Of a stretch of DNA of 64,000 bases, positions 35,575 to 43,469 are shown in pieces. Where the stretch lies: contig DASXVU010000047.1 of the NCBI GenBank assembly GCA_036504055.1, positions 85,897 to 149,896 on the forward strand. The letters run 5' to 3'. The notes under the pieces were generated by a model, which did no database searches, had not been told where the DNA came from, and was given only the letters and a program-made list of their open reading frames with translations. This stretch comes from Methanomassiliicoccales archaeon. Its GTDB lineage: Archaea > Thermoplasmatota > Thermoplasmata > Methanomassiliicoccales > UBA472. Position 1 is the first letter of the stretch. Each line of letters opens with the position of its first letter. A program made the translations under genes and the position numbers.

Positions 35575-36601
35575 GCATCGCTTCCAACCGCAAGACCGTT
35601 TCATTGATGTCGTTGGATTCGATCCCGTAGTGGGTCACGAACCGGACGCTCTGGGGACCGAATGAGAATATCAGGATGCCGTTCTTCCTGCATTTCTCCA
35701 CGAACTCCTCGGCATTCATTCCGGTGCCGGATACGTCCGCGATCACAATGTTGGTCTGCACCGATTCCATGTCTATGTCGATGCCGTCAAACCCGATCAA
35801 GGCCAGAGCCAGTCTTTTCGCGTTGACGTGGTCCTCCTTCAATCGGGACACCATCTTGGTCAGCGCGACTATGCCCGGCGCTGCGATTATGCCGGCCTGC
35901 CTCATCCCCCCGCCCACCATCTTTCGGAAGCGGCGGCAGCTTTCGATATACTCCTTGCTGCCCAGCATGATGGAGCCCACCGGGGATGCCAATCCCTTTG
36001 ATAGACAGAAGTCGAGGCTGTCCGCATGCCTCATGAACTCTTTGGGGTCTATATCCAGCGCGATCGCGGCGTTGAATATGCGAGCACCGTCGACGTGTAC
36101 TTTCATTCCCAGCTCATGGGCTGCTCTGGCCACATCCTCCATCTGACGCGGTGTCCAGACGCAACCGCCAGCCCGGTTATGGGTGTTCTCGATCTCCACC
36201 AGCTTGGAGGGCGGATAATGGAGCGGATCTGGAGAGCGGACCGCCTCACGTACCTGGTCCCCGGTGAAAACCCCATGGTGACCCTTCACAAGCCGGGGGA
36301 TCGCGCCCACGAGGGCGGACATTCCGCCTACCTCGTAATAATACATGTGAGCATCCTGCTCAAGGATGATCTCATCACCCCGCTGGCAATGCGCCAGCAT
36401 GGCGATCAGATTGCCTCCGGTGCCGGACGGCACCAGCAGAGCGTCCTCCGCCCCGAACATCTTGGCAGCAATGTCCTGAAGCTCGTTTACGATCGAGTCC
36501 TCGCGTTCGACGTCGTCTCCCAGTCCATCGATGGATATTGAATCTATCATTTCCTTCGTAGGCAGGGTGACCGTATCGCTCCGCAGGTCTATGGTCTTCA
36601 T
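35567..36601 (-). CDS. Low-specificity L-threonine aldolase
   Basis: PLP enzyme cleaving threonine or allo-threonine to glycine and acetaldehyde. 344 residues. Seen: IDLRSDTVTLPT at the start, PSGTGGNL near 58-65, HVDGAR near 169-174, and the Schiff-base lysine K202 in LSKGLASPVGS. Family length and motifs agree. It is not functionally linked to the neighbouring sugar genes as far as I can see. A TATA box lies about 35 nt upstream. Confidence 0.93.
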   Translation of the reverse strand: MKTIDLRSDTVTLPTKEMIDSISIDGLGDDVEREDSIVNELQDIAAKMFGAEDALLVPSGTGGNLIAMLAHCQRGDEIILEQDAHMYYYEVGGMSALVGAIPRLVKGHHGVFTGDQVREAVRSPDPLHYPPSKLVEIENTHNRAGGCVWTPRQMEDVARAAHELGMKVHVDGARIFNAAIALDIDPKEFMRHADSLDFCLSKGLASPVGSIMLGSKEYIESCRRFRKMVGGGMRQAGIIAAPGIVALTKMVSRLKEDHVNAKRLALALIGFDGIDIDMESVQTNIVIADVSGTGMNAEEFVEKCRKNGILIFSFGPQSVRFVTHYGIESNDINETVLRLEAMLR

Positions 36602-36630
36602 AGCGCTCGGCTGACCATCACGATGGCCGA

Positions 36631-36640
36631 TTTATATCTA
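36631..36640 (-). promoter_or_regulatory. TATA box of the threonine aldolase gene
   Basis: Minus strand TAGATATAAATCGG; the centre is about 34 nt before the ATG, giving a leader of only a few bases. Confidence 0.5.
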
Positions 36641-36672
36641 GCGGAATAAGCGATAATGGAGTTAACAATAGT

Positions 36673-37647
36673 TCAGACCATCACTTTTCCGTGAGTCTTC
36701 AGCGACTCCAGGGCCGCTTCGCATACCTTCAGGTTCTGTACGGCGTCGACACCGCCTGCGGCCGGTATCCCGCCGGATAGGGCCGCTTCCAGGAAGCGTG
36801 TCAATTCGGTCTTCAATGGCTCTTCCTTCTTGACACTGATCTTCCTCACATCATATTCCAGAGGGATACGGAACATGTCGCTCTGGTCCATGTTGCCGAC
36901 CTTGGACGTTGAGACCTCAAGGCTCTGATCGGTATAGTCCATCTGCACAAATCCCCCGGAACAGGTGAATGATACCTTACGGACCTTCATCGGGGTAAGC
37001 CAGTTGACCTCCAGAAATCCAACCGCACCGTTCTCGAACTCCATGAGCAGGTTGGCATAGTCCTCGAACAGAGGATTGGCGAACTTCCCGCCGACGGCAT
37101 AGACGGACCTGACGTCCGAGGAAGTTATGTGCCTCATGACATCGACATCATGGATCCCGAGGTCCATGACCACTCCCACGTCCCTGATCCTGGCCGGGAA
37201 GGACGAGACCCGACGGGAAGCCAGCGAGATGATCTTCCCGATCTTGCCCGCTTCCAGGGTCTCCTTTGCCACCGCCACTATCGGGTTGCAGCGTTCGATG
37301 AAACCGGAGGCGATGGTGACATTCTTCTCTTCTGCGACCTTGCATATCTCAGCGGCCTTCACCGAATCACCGGTGAACGGTTTTTCCACCAGCAGGTGCT
37401 TTCCTTTGTGGATCGCCTTCATGGCGGTGTCAAAATGATAAGAGGTGGGAGTGCAGATGCTGACCGCGTCGACATCCTCAAGGAGGGCGTCAACGCTCGA
37501 ATATGATCTCGTTCCAAGCCGGGCCGCCACCTTGGTGGCCTGCTCCGAGATCGCGTCCGTTACACCGACCAGCTCAGCGATCTCCGAATAGACCCGGGCG
37601 TGGTTCTGGCCCATGGCCCCCACGCCGATGACCCCGACCTTCATCAT
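36673..37647 (-). CDS. Gfo/Idh/MocA oxidoreductase, probable UDP-N-acetylglucosamine 3-dehydrogenase
   Basis: NAD(P)-dependent enzyme of 324 residues. Seen: GVIGVGAMGQNHARVYSE at the front, the signature LLVEKPFTGD near 91-100, and DLGIHDVDVMRHI near 166-178 in the second domain, with VEVNWLTP-like FLEVNWLTPMK near 215. The start is one of two adjacent ATGs; the open frame goes 63 codons further up, but a TATA element sits exactly 25 nt before these ATGs, which supports them and suggests a leaderless transcript. Second member of this family in the window, perhaps acting on a different nucleotide sugar from the one at 12.5 kb. Confidence 0.88.
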   Translation of the reverse strand: MMKVGVIGVGAMGQNHARVYSEIAELVGVTDAISEQATKVAARLGTRSYSSVDALLEDVDAVSICTPTSYHFDTAMKAIHKGKHLLVEKPFTGDSVKAAEICKVAEEKNVTIASGFIERCNPIVAVAKETLEAGKIGKIISLASRRVSSFPARIRDVGVVMDLGIHDVDVMRHITSSDVRSVYAVGGKFANPLFEDYANLLMEFENGAVGFLEVNWLTPMKVRKVSFTCSGGFVQMDYTDQSLEVSTSKVGNMDQSDMFRIPLEYDVRKISVKKEEPLKTELTRFLEAALSGGIPAAGGVDAVQNLKVCEAALESLKTHGKVMV

Positions 37648-37667
37648 GGCTGGTGCAAAAGCGTCCG

Positions 37668-37677
37668 ATTTATTAAA
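37668..37677 (-). promoter_or_regulatory. TATA box deciding the oxidoreductase start
   Basis: Minus strand TTTAATAAAT, centred about 25 nt upstream of the double ATG. The spacing implies that transcription begins at or next to the start codon. Confidence 0.5.
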
Positions 37678-37696
37678 CATGTCCGATTCCAGTGAC

Positions 37697-37711
37697 GAGT
37701 AAAATATACTC
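37697..37711. promoter_or_regulatory. Inverted repeat overlapping the Trm112-like gene promoter
   Basis: GAGTAAAATATACTC has 5-base arms GAGTA and TACTC around AAATA, and includes the TATA element about 33 nt before the ATG at 37738. It lies in the divergent gap between two genes, so it could be an operator or merely part of the promoter. Confidence 0.35.
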
Positions 37712-37737
37712 AATTCGACATGAGATATCGGATTCTC

Positions 37738-37914
37738 ATGAAGCGAGACCTGCTGGACATATTGGCCTGCCCCGCCTGCAAGGCGCACCCGCTCGAACTG
37801 ACCGTCGAGAAAGAGGAAGGAAAGGAGATCGTGCAAGGCAAGTTGAAGTGCCCCAAATGCGGGAGGACCTACCCTATCGAGAGATCGATCCCGAACATGC
37901 TGGTCAAGGATTAG
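37738..37914 (+). CDS. Trm112-like zinc-ribbon protein
   Basis: 58 residues from the ATG supported by promoter spacing. Seen: MKRDLLDILACPACKAHPLEL and, after a short loop, KCPKCGRTYPIERSIPNML; four cysteines C11, C14, C38 and C41 bind zinc. Trm112 proteins stabilise and activate several tRNA, rRNA and release-factor methyltransferases; the bacterial relatives are the UPF0434/YcaR group. No methyltransferase gene is adjacent. It converges with the aminotransferase gene six bases away. Confidence 0.88.
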   Translation: MKRDLLDILACPACKAHPLELTVEKEEGKEIVQGKLKCPKCGRTYPIERSIPNMLVKD

Positions 37915-37920
37915 TCATTT

Positions 37921-39075
37921 TCAGAGCTTTGCCAGCGCCTTCCTTATCCGGTTCATACCCTCTGTGATCTCATCCCTGCTGGCGGCGTAGGAGATCCTTA
38001 TCTTTCCCTCACCGGCCGGTCCGAACGCTATTCCTGGAGTGACCGCCACGTGTGCTTTCTCCAGCAGATAGGTGGCCATTTCCTCGGAGCTCATGTTCTG
38101 GTCGAATGATGGGAAGAGGTAGAAAGCACCTCTGGGCTTATCGCAGTGCAGAGATGGGATATCCGACATGAGCTCGTAGATCAGGTCCCGGCGGGCCTTG
38201 AACTCATGGATCATCTCCTCGACCGAATCCTGCGGTCCGTTCAGGGCCTCGACGCCGGCGTATTGAACGAACGACGTCACGCAGGTTATGGATTGGGTCT
38301 GGAGCTTGTTCAGCTCTTTGAAGATCGGATCTGGAGCGATGGCCCATCCCAGGCGCCAGCCGGTCATCGCATAGGTCTTGGACATGCCGCCGATGGTGAT
38401 GGTCCGTTCGAACATGCCCGGGAGAGAGGCTATCGAATGGTTACTCCCCTCGAAGACGAGCCTTTCATAGATCTCGTCCGTCAGGACGGAGATGTTGTGG
38501 TCCTTGGCTATGTCCGCGATGCCTTTGACGTCGGATTCCTCCAGAACGGCACCGCATGGATTGGACGGGGAATTGATGACGATGAGCTTGGTCCTCGGCG
38601 AGACCATGGCCATCACCCTCTCCGGGGTCATCCGGTATTGTTCGTCCGGGTCTAACGTAGCGTATTTTACCGTCGCACCGGCCAGTCTGGCGCAGGCATC
38701 GAACGTTCCCCACTCAGGGTCGGGTACGATGACCTCGTCCCCCTCCTCCACCATTGCCAGCATGGTCATGAATATGGCCTGCTTGGTCGGAGTGATCAAT
38801 ACATGCCTGTCCTTACAAGGGATGTGGTTGATCCTGTTCAACCGTTCGGCCACCGCCTTACGAAGCTCAGGGATGCCGGCAGAAGGAGTATAATGGGTGA
38901 AGTGTTCTTCCAGCCCTCTCACGCATGCCTCGGTGATGTTAGATGGCGTATGAAAATCGGGTTCGCCCATGTTGAATGAGATGATGTCCGCCCCCTCCGC
39001 CTTCAACCTGCTGACCAGATTGCCCATCTTGACCGTTCCGGACTCAGGGACGTTGCTCATCCTTTTGGCTACCAT
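37921..39075 (-). CDS. Class I aminotransferase (aspartate-type)
   Basis: PLP enzyme of 384 residues exchanging amino groups between amino acids and 2-oxoacids. Seen: FNMGEPDFHTP near 34-44, HYTPSAGIPELR near 61-72, INSPSNPCGA near 167-176, the cofactor Asp/Tyr region LTDEIYERLVF near 198-208, the Schiff-base lysine K233 in GGMSKTYAMTGWRLGW, and RISYA near the end. It belongs to the archaeal/thermophile subgroup with broad specificity, so aspartate, alanine or aromatic substrates are all possible. Further in-frame Met codons at 6 and 17 leave the start slightly open. Confidence 0.92.
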   Translation of the reverse strand: MVAKRMSNVPESGTVKMGNLVSRLKAEGADIISFNMGEPDFHTPSNITEACVRGLEEHFTHYTPSAGIPELRKAVAERLNRINHIPCKDRHVLITPTKQAIFMTMLAMVEEGDEVIVPDPEWGTFDACARLAGATVKYATLDPDEQYRMTPERVMAMVSPRTKLIVINSPSNPCGAVLEESDVKGIADIAKDHNISVLTDEIYERLVFEGSNHSIASLPGMFERTITIGGMSKTYAMTGWRLGWAIAPDPIFKELNKLQTQSITCVTSFVQYAGVEALNGPQDSVEEMIHEFKARRDLIYELMSDIPSLHCDKPRGAFYLFPSFDQNMSSEEMATYLLEKAHVAVTPGIAFGPAGEGKIRISYAASRDEITEGMNRIRKALAKL

Positions 39076-39180
39076 TGACCGTCAAATGCGCATGAGGGCT
39101 ATATCCTTTTCTCGAGCAATTCGGAAACATTTTGTGACCCAGAACAAATGTAACGATTGTGAATAAAAGGGACAATAAGG

Positions 39181-39190
39181 CATATATAAG
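39181..39190 (+). promoter_or_regulatory. TATA box of pdxS
   Basis: CATATATAAG, preceded by purine-rich GACAATAAGG as BRE. The centre is about 37 nt before the pdxS ATG; the leader should be about 10 nt. One of the clearest promoters in the window. Confidence 0.65.
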
Positions 39191-39222
39191 GTCCCAATAC
39201 TAAGCCGCCTTAGTGAGATAAA

Positions 39223-40131
39223 ATGGTATTCGATTTGGACCTCAGCAAGCTCCGGTTCGGCACGGAGCTGGTCAAGAGAGGATTCGCGAAGATGCAACAG
39301 GGCGGGGTCGTCATGGACGTGACGAACGCCGAGCAGGCGGGGATCGCCGAGGAAGCTGGCGCAGTGGCCGTTATGGCGCTCGAGCGCGTTCCTGCGGATA
39401 TCCGTGCTCAAGGAGGAGTGGCCCGCATGGCAGACCCGGTCAAGATAGAGGAGATCATGGAAGCGGTCACCATCCCGGTCATGGCCAAGTGCCGTATCGG
39501 ACATTTCGTTGAGGCACAGGTGCTCGAGACGCTCAACGTCGACATGATCGACGAATCGGAAGTGCTCACGCCTGCTGACCCGTTCTACCATGTCGACAAG
39601 AAGAAGTTCACTGTACCATTCGTTTGCGGGGCCAGGGACCTGGGCGAGGCCTTGAGGCGCATCGATGAGGGCGCGGCTATGATCCGCACCAAGGGCGAGC
39701 CCGGCACCGGTAACGTCATCGAGGCCGTCCGTCACCAGCGCATGGTAATGGGCCAGATACGGGAGCTGAGGGGAAAGGACGAGACCGAAATGGTGGCCGT
39801 CGCCCGCAAGATAGAGGCGCCGATCTACCTGGTGAAAGAGGTCGCCGCGATACAGAGGCTGCCGGTCATCAACTTCGCCGCTGGCGGTATCGCTACTCCG
39901 GCCGACGCTGCATTGATGATGCAGCTCGGGACCGACGGTGTCTTCGTCGGATCGGGCATATTCAAGTCGAACAACCCGACGGAAAGGGCGAAGGCGATCG
40001 TGGATGCGGTCACCAACTTCGACGACCCAAAGGTCATCGCAGAGGTGTCGAAGGGACTGGGGGAGGCGATGAAAGGCATCGAGATCTCCACCATCAAGCC
40101 GGAAGATAGAATGCAGGAGCGGGGCTGGTAA
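39223..40131 (+). CDS. pdxS: Pyridoxal 5'-phosphate synthase lyase subunit
   Basis: Builds vitamin B6 (PLP) from ribose 5-phosphate, glyceraldehyde 3-phosphate and ammonia as a dodecamer with the glutaminase PdxT. 302 residues, normal length. Seen: [13 protein letters not shown] near 27-39, the catalytic lysines K89 in [14 protein letters not shown] and K157 in [25 protein letters not shown] [13 protein letters not shown] near 208-220 and [12 protein letters not shown] near 231-242. No pdxT gene is adjacent; it must lie elsewhere. Single gene with its own promoter and a hairpin at its 3' end. Confidence 0.97.
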   Translation: MVFDLDLSKLRFGTELVKRGFAKMQQGGVVMDVTNAEQAGIAEEAGAVAVMALERVPADIRAQGGVARMADPVKIEEIMEAVTIPVMAKCRIGHFVEAQVLETLNVDMIDESEVLTPADPFYHVDKKKFTVPFVCGARDLGEALRRIDEGAAMIRTKGEPGTGNVIEAVRHQRMVMGQIRELRGKDETEMVAVARKIEAPIYLVKEVAAIQRLPVINFAAGGIATPADAALMMQLGTDGVFVGSGIFKSNNPTERAKAIVDAVTNFDDPKVIAEVSKGLGEAMKGIEISTIKPEDRMQERGW

Positions 40132-40147
40132 GGCCCCGCTTTAAAAA
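40118..40147 (+). terminator. Hairpin at the pdxS 3' end
   Basis: AGCGGGGC and GCCCCGCT pair perfectly (8 bp, 7-base loop), followed by TTTAAAAACTTCTT. The left arm lies inside the last codons of pdxS and the stop codon is in the loop. It resembles an intrinsic terminator, less common in archaea than plain T tracts. Confidence 0.5.
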
Positions 40148-40219
40148 CTTCTTATTAATTCTAGAGCTCGTATCGATCAGTGAATCCAGGGATCTACAGG
40201 TCCCCTCTTTAGGAAACGA

Positions 40220-40852
40220 TCAGCGTGGAATGCTGGCCAGAACCTCGCTTCCCACGGCGGTTATGGTGAGCAGTTCCGGACCGAGGGAGATCTCGTAATC
40301 GGCCAGGTCGAATACCGGGCTCTTGAAGGTACCCTCGGGAAAACCGCCGATCACCACCGCGACCTCTTCCGCTCCGGTCGCCGTAAGCAGATCCCTCAGC
40401 GGCGTGAGCCGACCCTCGGGGGACATGACCACTGTGACATCGACATTGATCCGGTCCATGAGCTCCAGGTAGGTCCCCTTCGAAATGGATATCTCCTCCT
40501 CTCCGGAACCGATCTTACCTTTCTCAAGAAGCTCATCGATGAAGGCCAGGCACTCGAGGTAGTTCTGCGGCACATGCGCCTTGCGTCCGATGGTCAGGAT
40601 CTCGTCGTTCCTGGTGTGGACGAAAACGCGCAGATGGCCCCGTCTGTTGGCGATGGAGCTCTGGCACAGGTTGAGGAAACCATGGACCATATCCGGGCGC
40701 CCTCTCCGGCTGCCCTCAGGCATCTTGGCCAGCACGTCCCTGTGTAGATACGACTCCAGTACCTTCGTGTTGATGTCGCAGCGCGGCTCGACCCGGACGC
40801 CCTCGGGTATCCGCTCCAGCTCTGAATCGACCAATACGATCGTTACCCTCAT
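40220..40852 (-). CDS. nep1: Nep1, rRNA pseudouridine N1-methyltransferase
   Basis: SPOUT-class methyltransferase that modifies the hypermodified pseudouridine of small-subunit rRNA (Nep1/Emg1) and assists ribosome assembly. 210 residues. Seen: the N-terminal strand VTIVLVDSELERIP, RRGRPDMVHGFLN near 49-61, VFVHTRNDEILTI near 77-89, and the knotted cofactor site with VVIGGFPEGTF near 165-175 followed by EISLGPELLTITAV near 188. ATG overlaps the TGA of purP (ATGA), so it is translated together with the purine enzyme; this pairing is by operon, not by pathway. Confidence 0.93.
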   Translation of the reverse strand: MRVTIVLVDSELERIPEGVRVEPRCDINTKVLESYLHRDVLAKMPEGSRRGRPDMVHGFLNLCQSSIANRRGHLRVFVHTRNDEILTIGRKAHVPQNYLECLAFIDELLEKGKIGSGEEEISISKGTYLELMDRINVDVTVVMSPEGRLTPLRDLLTATGAEEVAVVIGGFPEGTFKSPVFDLADYEISLGPELLTITAVGSEVLASIPR

Positions 40853-41919
40853 GAGATCACTTTTTCGAGAGTCCCGGTGTCCCTGGCCACCTTTATCTCA
40901 CGGCTGATGCGCCTGCCGGTGCTCATCTCCGGCTCGACCAGGTCCGAGTAGGGCGATCCGGATACGAACGGGTTCGAGCCAGCCACTATTCGGGATGATA
41001 TCTCGAACACCTTGAACTCCAGCTTGTCCGTGACGATCGATTCCAGACAGAACGGACCGATCATGCCGCCGAACAGCTCGTAGGAGCGCTGGATGACCCT
41101 TTCGCCCATCTCGAACACTTTCGGCAGCAGGGACTCGCGCAGCACCACCGACACGTTGCCCGTGACCACGAACGTCGGATAGTAACCGAGCCGCTTCAGC
41201 TCCTCGGCGGCGCCCAGCTTGTACATTTCATCCACGTTGGATTCGTCACGGCGGTCCATCGACATCAGCTCGACCGAGCCTTCCGAAACGCGGTATCCGT
41301 CGGTCTTGATCGGGGAGTAGAAGAAGTGCAGGTAATACCTGGTGCCCAGGACGTACTCCTGGATGGTGTAGGGCTGCTCCATGTCGATGCCCAGCTTGAA
41401 GTCGGGGTAATCCTTGGCGATGAAGAAACCGCGACCTCCCTTGGCACCGTTGTACTTCACCAACACCGGCCGGTCGATCATCTTGGGGTCCTCGATGACC
41501 CGGGGCATGGAAATTCCGGCTGACTCCAGCCATTCCCTCATCTTGGTCCGGTCCGATTCCCAGGCAAGCACCTTCCGGTTACCGAACGTGGGGATGGGCA
41601 TCTCCTCGAACTTGTTTGCGCTCATATACTCGACGAACGAACCGTGCGGGACCACGATGACGTTCCTGGCCAGGAACTCATCGTAATTGTCCACCAGCTC
41701 GCTGTAGCTGTTGAGCTTGAGGATCTCGTCTGGCTTGGCGAGCGGGAAGGCGTCGTAGAATCGGTTATTGTCCCGGATGGCCAGGCCAAGGGTCTTGAAT
41801 CCCTCCTTTTTCGCCCCGTTGAAAATTTGGAGAGAGGAGTGTGAGCACAAGGTAGCAATGGTGATCTTGTCCTTGTCGTACTCGCTGAGAATCTTGTGAA
41901 TCTTGTTCTTGGGAACCAT
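40849..41919 (-). CDS. purP: Formate-dependent AICAR formyl-transfer ligase PurP
   Basis: Archaeal ATP-grasp enzyme making FAICAR from AICAR, formate and ATP, replacing the folate-dependent PurH step. 356 residues from the start chosen here. Seen: ITIATLCSHSSLQIFNGAK near 18-36, RPVLVKYNGAKGGRGFF near 144-160 (ATP loop), YIQEYV-like YTIQEYVLG, and GPFCLESIVTDKLEFKVFEISSRI with the metal-binding acidic residues near 312. The frame is open eight codons further up, but TTTATATG, the TATA element, overlaps that upper ATG and stands 27 nt before this lower one; family members also begin here. Followed by nep1 in an ATGA overlap. Confidence 0.95.
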   Translation of the reverse strand: MVPKNKIHKILSEYDKDKITIATLCSHSSLQIFNGAKKEGFKTLGLAIRDNNRFYDAFPLAKPDEILKLNSYSELVDNYDEFLARNVIVVPHGSFVEYMSANKFEEMPIPTFGNRKVLAWESDRTKMREWLESAGISMPRVIEDPKMIDRPVLVKYNGAKGGRGFFIAKDYPDFKLGIDMEQPYTIQEYVLGTRYYLHFFYSPIKTDGYRVSEGSVELMSMDRRDESNVDEMYKLGAAEELKRLGYYPTFVVTGNVSVVLRESLLPKVFEMGERVIQRSYELFGGMIGPFCLESIVTDKLEFKVFEISSRIVAGSNPFVSGSPYSDLVEPEMSTGRRISREIKVARDTGTLEKVIS

Positions 41920-41941
41920 TAACTTAGAATTTGTCTTATTC

Positions 41942-41949
41942 ATATAAAC
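41942..41949 (-). promoter_or_regulatory. TATA box deciding the purP start
   Basis: Minus strand TTTATATG, overlapping the upper ATG and centred about 27 nt before the lower ATG of purP. It indicates a leaderless transcript beginning at the lower ATG. Confidence 0.55.
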
Positions 41950-42003
41950 ATTTCCATTACCTACGGCTCAGACTGTACATCAGACCAGCCGAACTTTCGG
42001 CGG

Positions 42004-42519
42004 CTAATTGAACAGGTTGATGTTGAAAATGTACAGCAATGTGACCAGGAAGACCGCCCTCGTTACCCCGGCCAGGAAGTTCACCACGGCGAACCATTTG
42101 AGCTTCATCGCCTCCCCGTCCTTGTTAACGATGGAGAAGATATAAAGGACGGCGGTGTCGCTCATGAACGGGATGCTCAGCAACAGGTATAGAGCGTAAT
42201 AGCCGAAGCGGGCCACGAACCGCTCGCACAGGTCGATGAACTTGCCGAACCACTTTATGCGCTTGGACCAACGGCGAACGGGGCCCTCTATCTCCATGCC
42301 AATCTTGAACACCAGCAGCGACCCCACCGCCTTGCCGGTGCCAAGGACTATGGCCAGAACATACCATGGAGTGTGTGGGCTTAGGATCAGACCGATCTCT
42401 ACCGGTATCGGCAGGATGATCGCCGCGGCGACCGCATAGAGGAAGAAGATAATCGAATATAGAACGGGATCGCCGGCCAGTCCAGAAAGGATTGAGCTAA
42501 AGTCTTCGACGATTCCCAT
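42004..42519 (-). CDS. Membrane protein, DedA/VTT-like
   Basis: 171 residues with four to five membrane helices. Seen: YSIIFFLYAVAAAIILPIPVEIGLIL near the start, where the paired prolines PIP resemble the re-entrant loop of DedA/SNARE-associated (VTT) proteins, VLGTGKAVGSLLVFKIG near 60-76 and AVVNFLAGVTRAVFLVTLLY near the end. VTT relatives move lipids or polyprenyl carriers between leaflets; that function is only suggested here. Start at the second in-frame ATG because a TATA-like CTTTTTTAACG lies 28 nt upstream of it. Confidence 0.7.
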   Translation of the reverse strand: MGIVEDFSSILSGLAGDPVLYSIIFFLYAVAAAIILPIPVEIGLILSPHTPWYVLAIVLGTGKAVGSLLVFKIGMEIEGPVRRWSKRIKWFGKFIDLCERFVARFGYYALYLLLSIPFMSDTAVLYIFSIVNKDGEAMKLKWFAVVNFLAGVTRAVFLVTLLYIFNINLFN

Positions 42520-42541
42520 TGACGGGCATGACACGGATATG

Positions 42542-42552
42542 CGTTAAAAAAG
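42542..42552 (-). promoter_or_regulatory. TATA-like element of the membrane-protein gene
   Basis: Minus strand CTTTTTTAACG centred about 28 nt before the chosen ATG, compatible with a leaderless transcript. Confidence 0.35.
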
Positions 42553-42630
42553 GTTTGTGTTAGAACCACAGAATATTAATCCTCCCAGCGGTGCTCCCGA
42601 TGCTATCCAGATTTCCAACGGAGGGAGATA

Positions 42631-42640
42631 TCTTTTTATC
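42631..42640 (+). promoter_or_regulatory. TATA element of the unknown gene before RPA
   Basis: TCTTTTTATC preceded by GGGAGATA; centre about 40 nt before the ATG. Confidence 0.4.
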
Positions 42641-42675
42641 ATGGTAGGGTAATTATCGGTCTCAGGGATTCACTT

Positions 42676-43287
42676 ATGGCGCCTGCTGATAAGGACGAAT
42701 GGTTCGCACAACTAGATGCCGAACTACAGAGGAAGACAGAGGCCATCTCCAAGGACCGCGAGGAGATTACCTACCAGAAGACAAACATCAACAAGGCGCT
42801 AATCCAGGATTTCTGGAACATCGTCAACCGGTTCGGCAAGATAAACGTCCAGCTGAACATGGAGCCTTCATACAGTGAGTTCGCTAAGTTCGAACAGGAC
42901 AAGTTCCCGGATGTCTGGAAGTTCAATCCAGCGTTCGATCTCGAGGCGGTCGGGGCGATGCAGATCGTCGACATGACCCAGAACCAAGGCCGGATGGGAG
43001 ACTCCATCAAGGTCTGGTACTACAATGTTGACTCCACCCCGCACGTCCGCATGGTCTTCGTCTACTGTGAGGGCGAGCATTACTACAAGTACAACGGTTG
43101 GAAGAGGATCTTCGGTCAGTTCGTGATCTATGACGCTCCCCTGGCCGATTTCGACATGGACAAGATGCATGGGGGATTGGCAGACGTCGTGACGGCGTGG
43201 TTCGAGTCCCATCTCCGGAACAACCGCGAGACCCTCATCAACCATCTCAAGAACGCCTACGAAAAGGGCGAGACGTTCACCGAGTGA
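42676..43287 (+). CDS. Conserved-looking protein of unknown function
   Basis: 203 residues, no family recognised. It is soluble: no signal peptide or membrane helix. The first 60 residues are charged and helical (AQLDAELQRKTEAISKDRE); the centre is rich in aromatic residues and beta-like (GDSIKVWYYNVD, VRMVFVYCEGEHYYKYNGW near 132-150); the end is helical again (WFESHLRNNRETLINHLKNAYEK). Only one cysteine is present. It has its own TATA element and is followed by a strong T-rich termination region, so it is a single-gene unit. Base composition is like its neighbours. Function unknown. Confidence 0.8.
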   Translation: MAPADKDEWFAQLDAELQRKTEAISKDREEITYQKTNINKALIQDFWNIVNRFGKINVQLNMEPSYSEFAKFEQDKFPDVWKFNPAFDLEAVGAMQIVDMTQNQGRMGDSIKVWYYNVDSTPHVRMVFVYCEGEHYYKYNGWKRIFGQFVIYDAPLADFDMDKMHGGLADVVTAWFESHLRNNRETLINHLKNAYEKGETFTE

Positions 43288-43310
43288 ACTCCGCCCTTTA
43301 AGCAAACCAC

Positions 43311-43369
43311 TTTTTATCATCCCTTATTTTCGGTTTTATTTACTGGACATCATTTTTCCCGATTTTTTA
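43311..43369 (+). terminator. Series of T tracts ending the unknown gene
   Basis: Five runs of four to six T residues in about 60 bases, beginning 24 bases after the stop codon, with no strong hairpin. T tracts of this kind are the usual archaeal transcription terminators. Confidence 0.55.
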
Positions 43370-43457
43370 CCTCGACACTTTCAATGCACCGATGAATAAT
43401 GCAATTAAGGGAAACCGCGATGTCGGGACACCGGAATAGTTCGGTACTGTCCGTAAC

Positions 43458-43463
43458 GGAGGT
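43458..43463 (+). promoter_or_regulatory. Canonical ribosome binding site of RPA
   Basis: GGAGGT with six bases before the ATG; it confirms the start of the RPA gene and shows a leadered transcript. Confidence 0.6.
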
Positions 43464-43469
43464 CATTCG

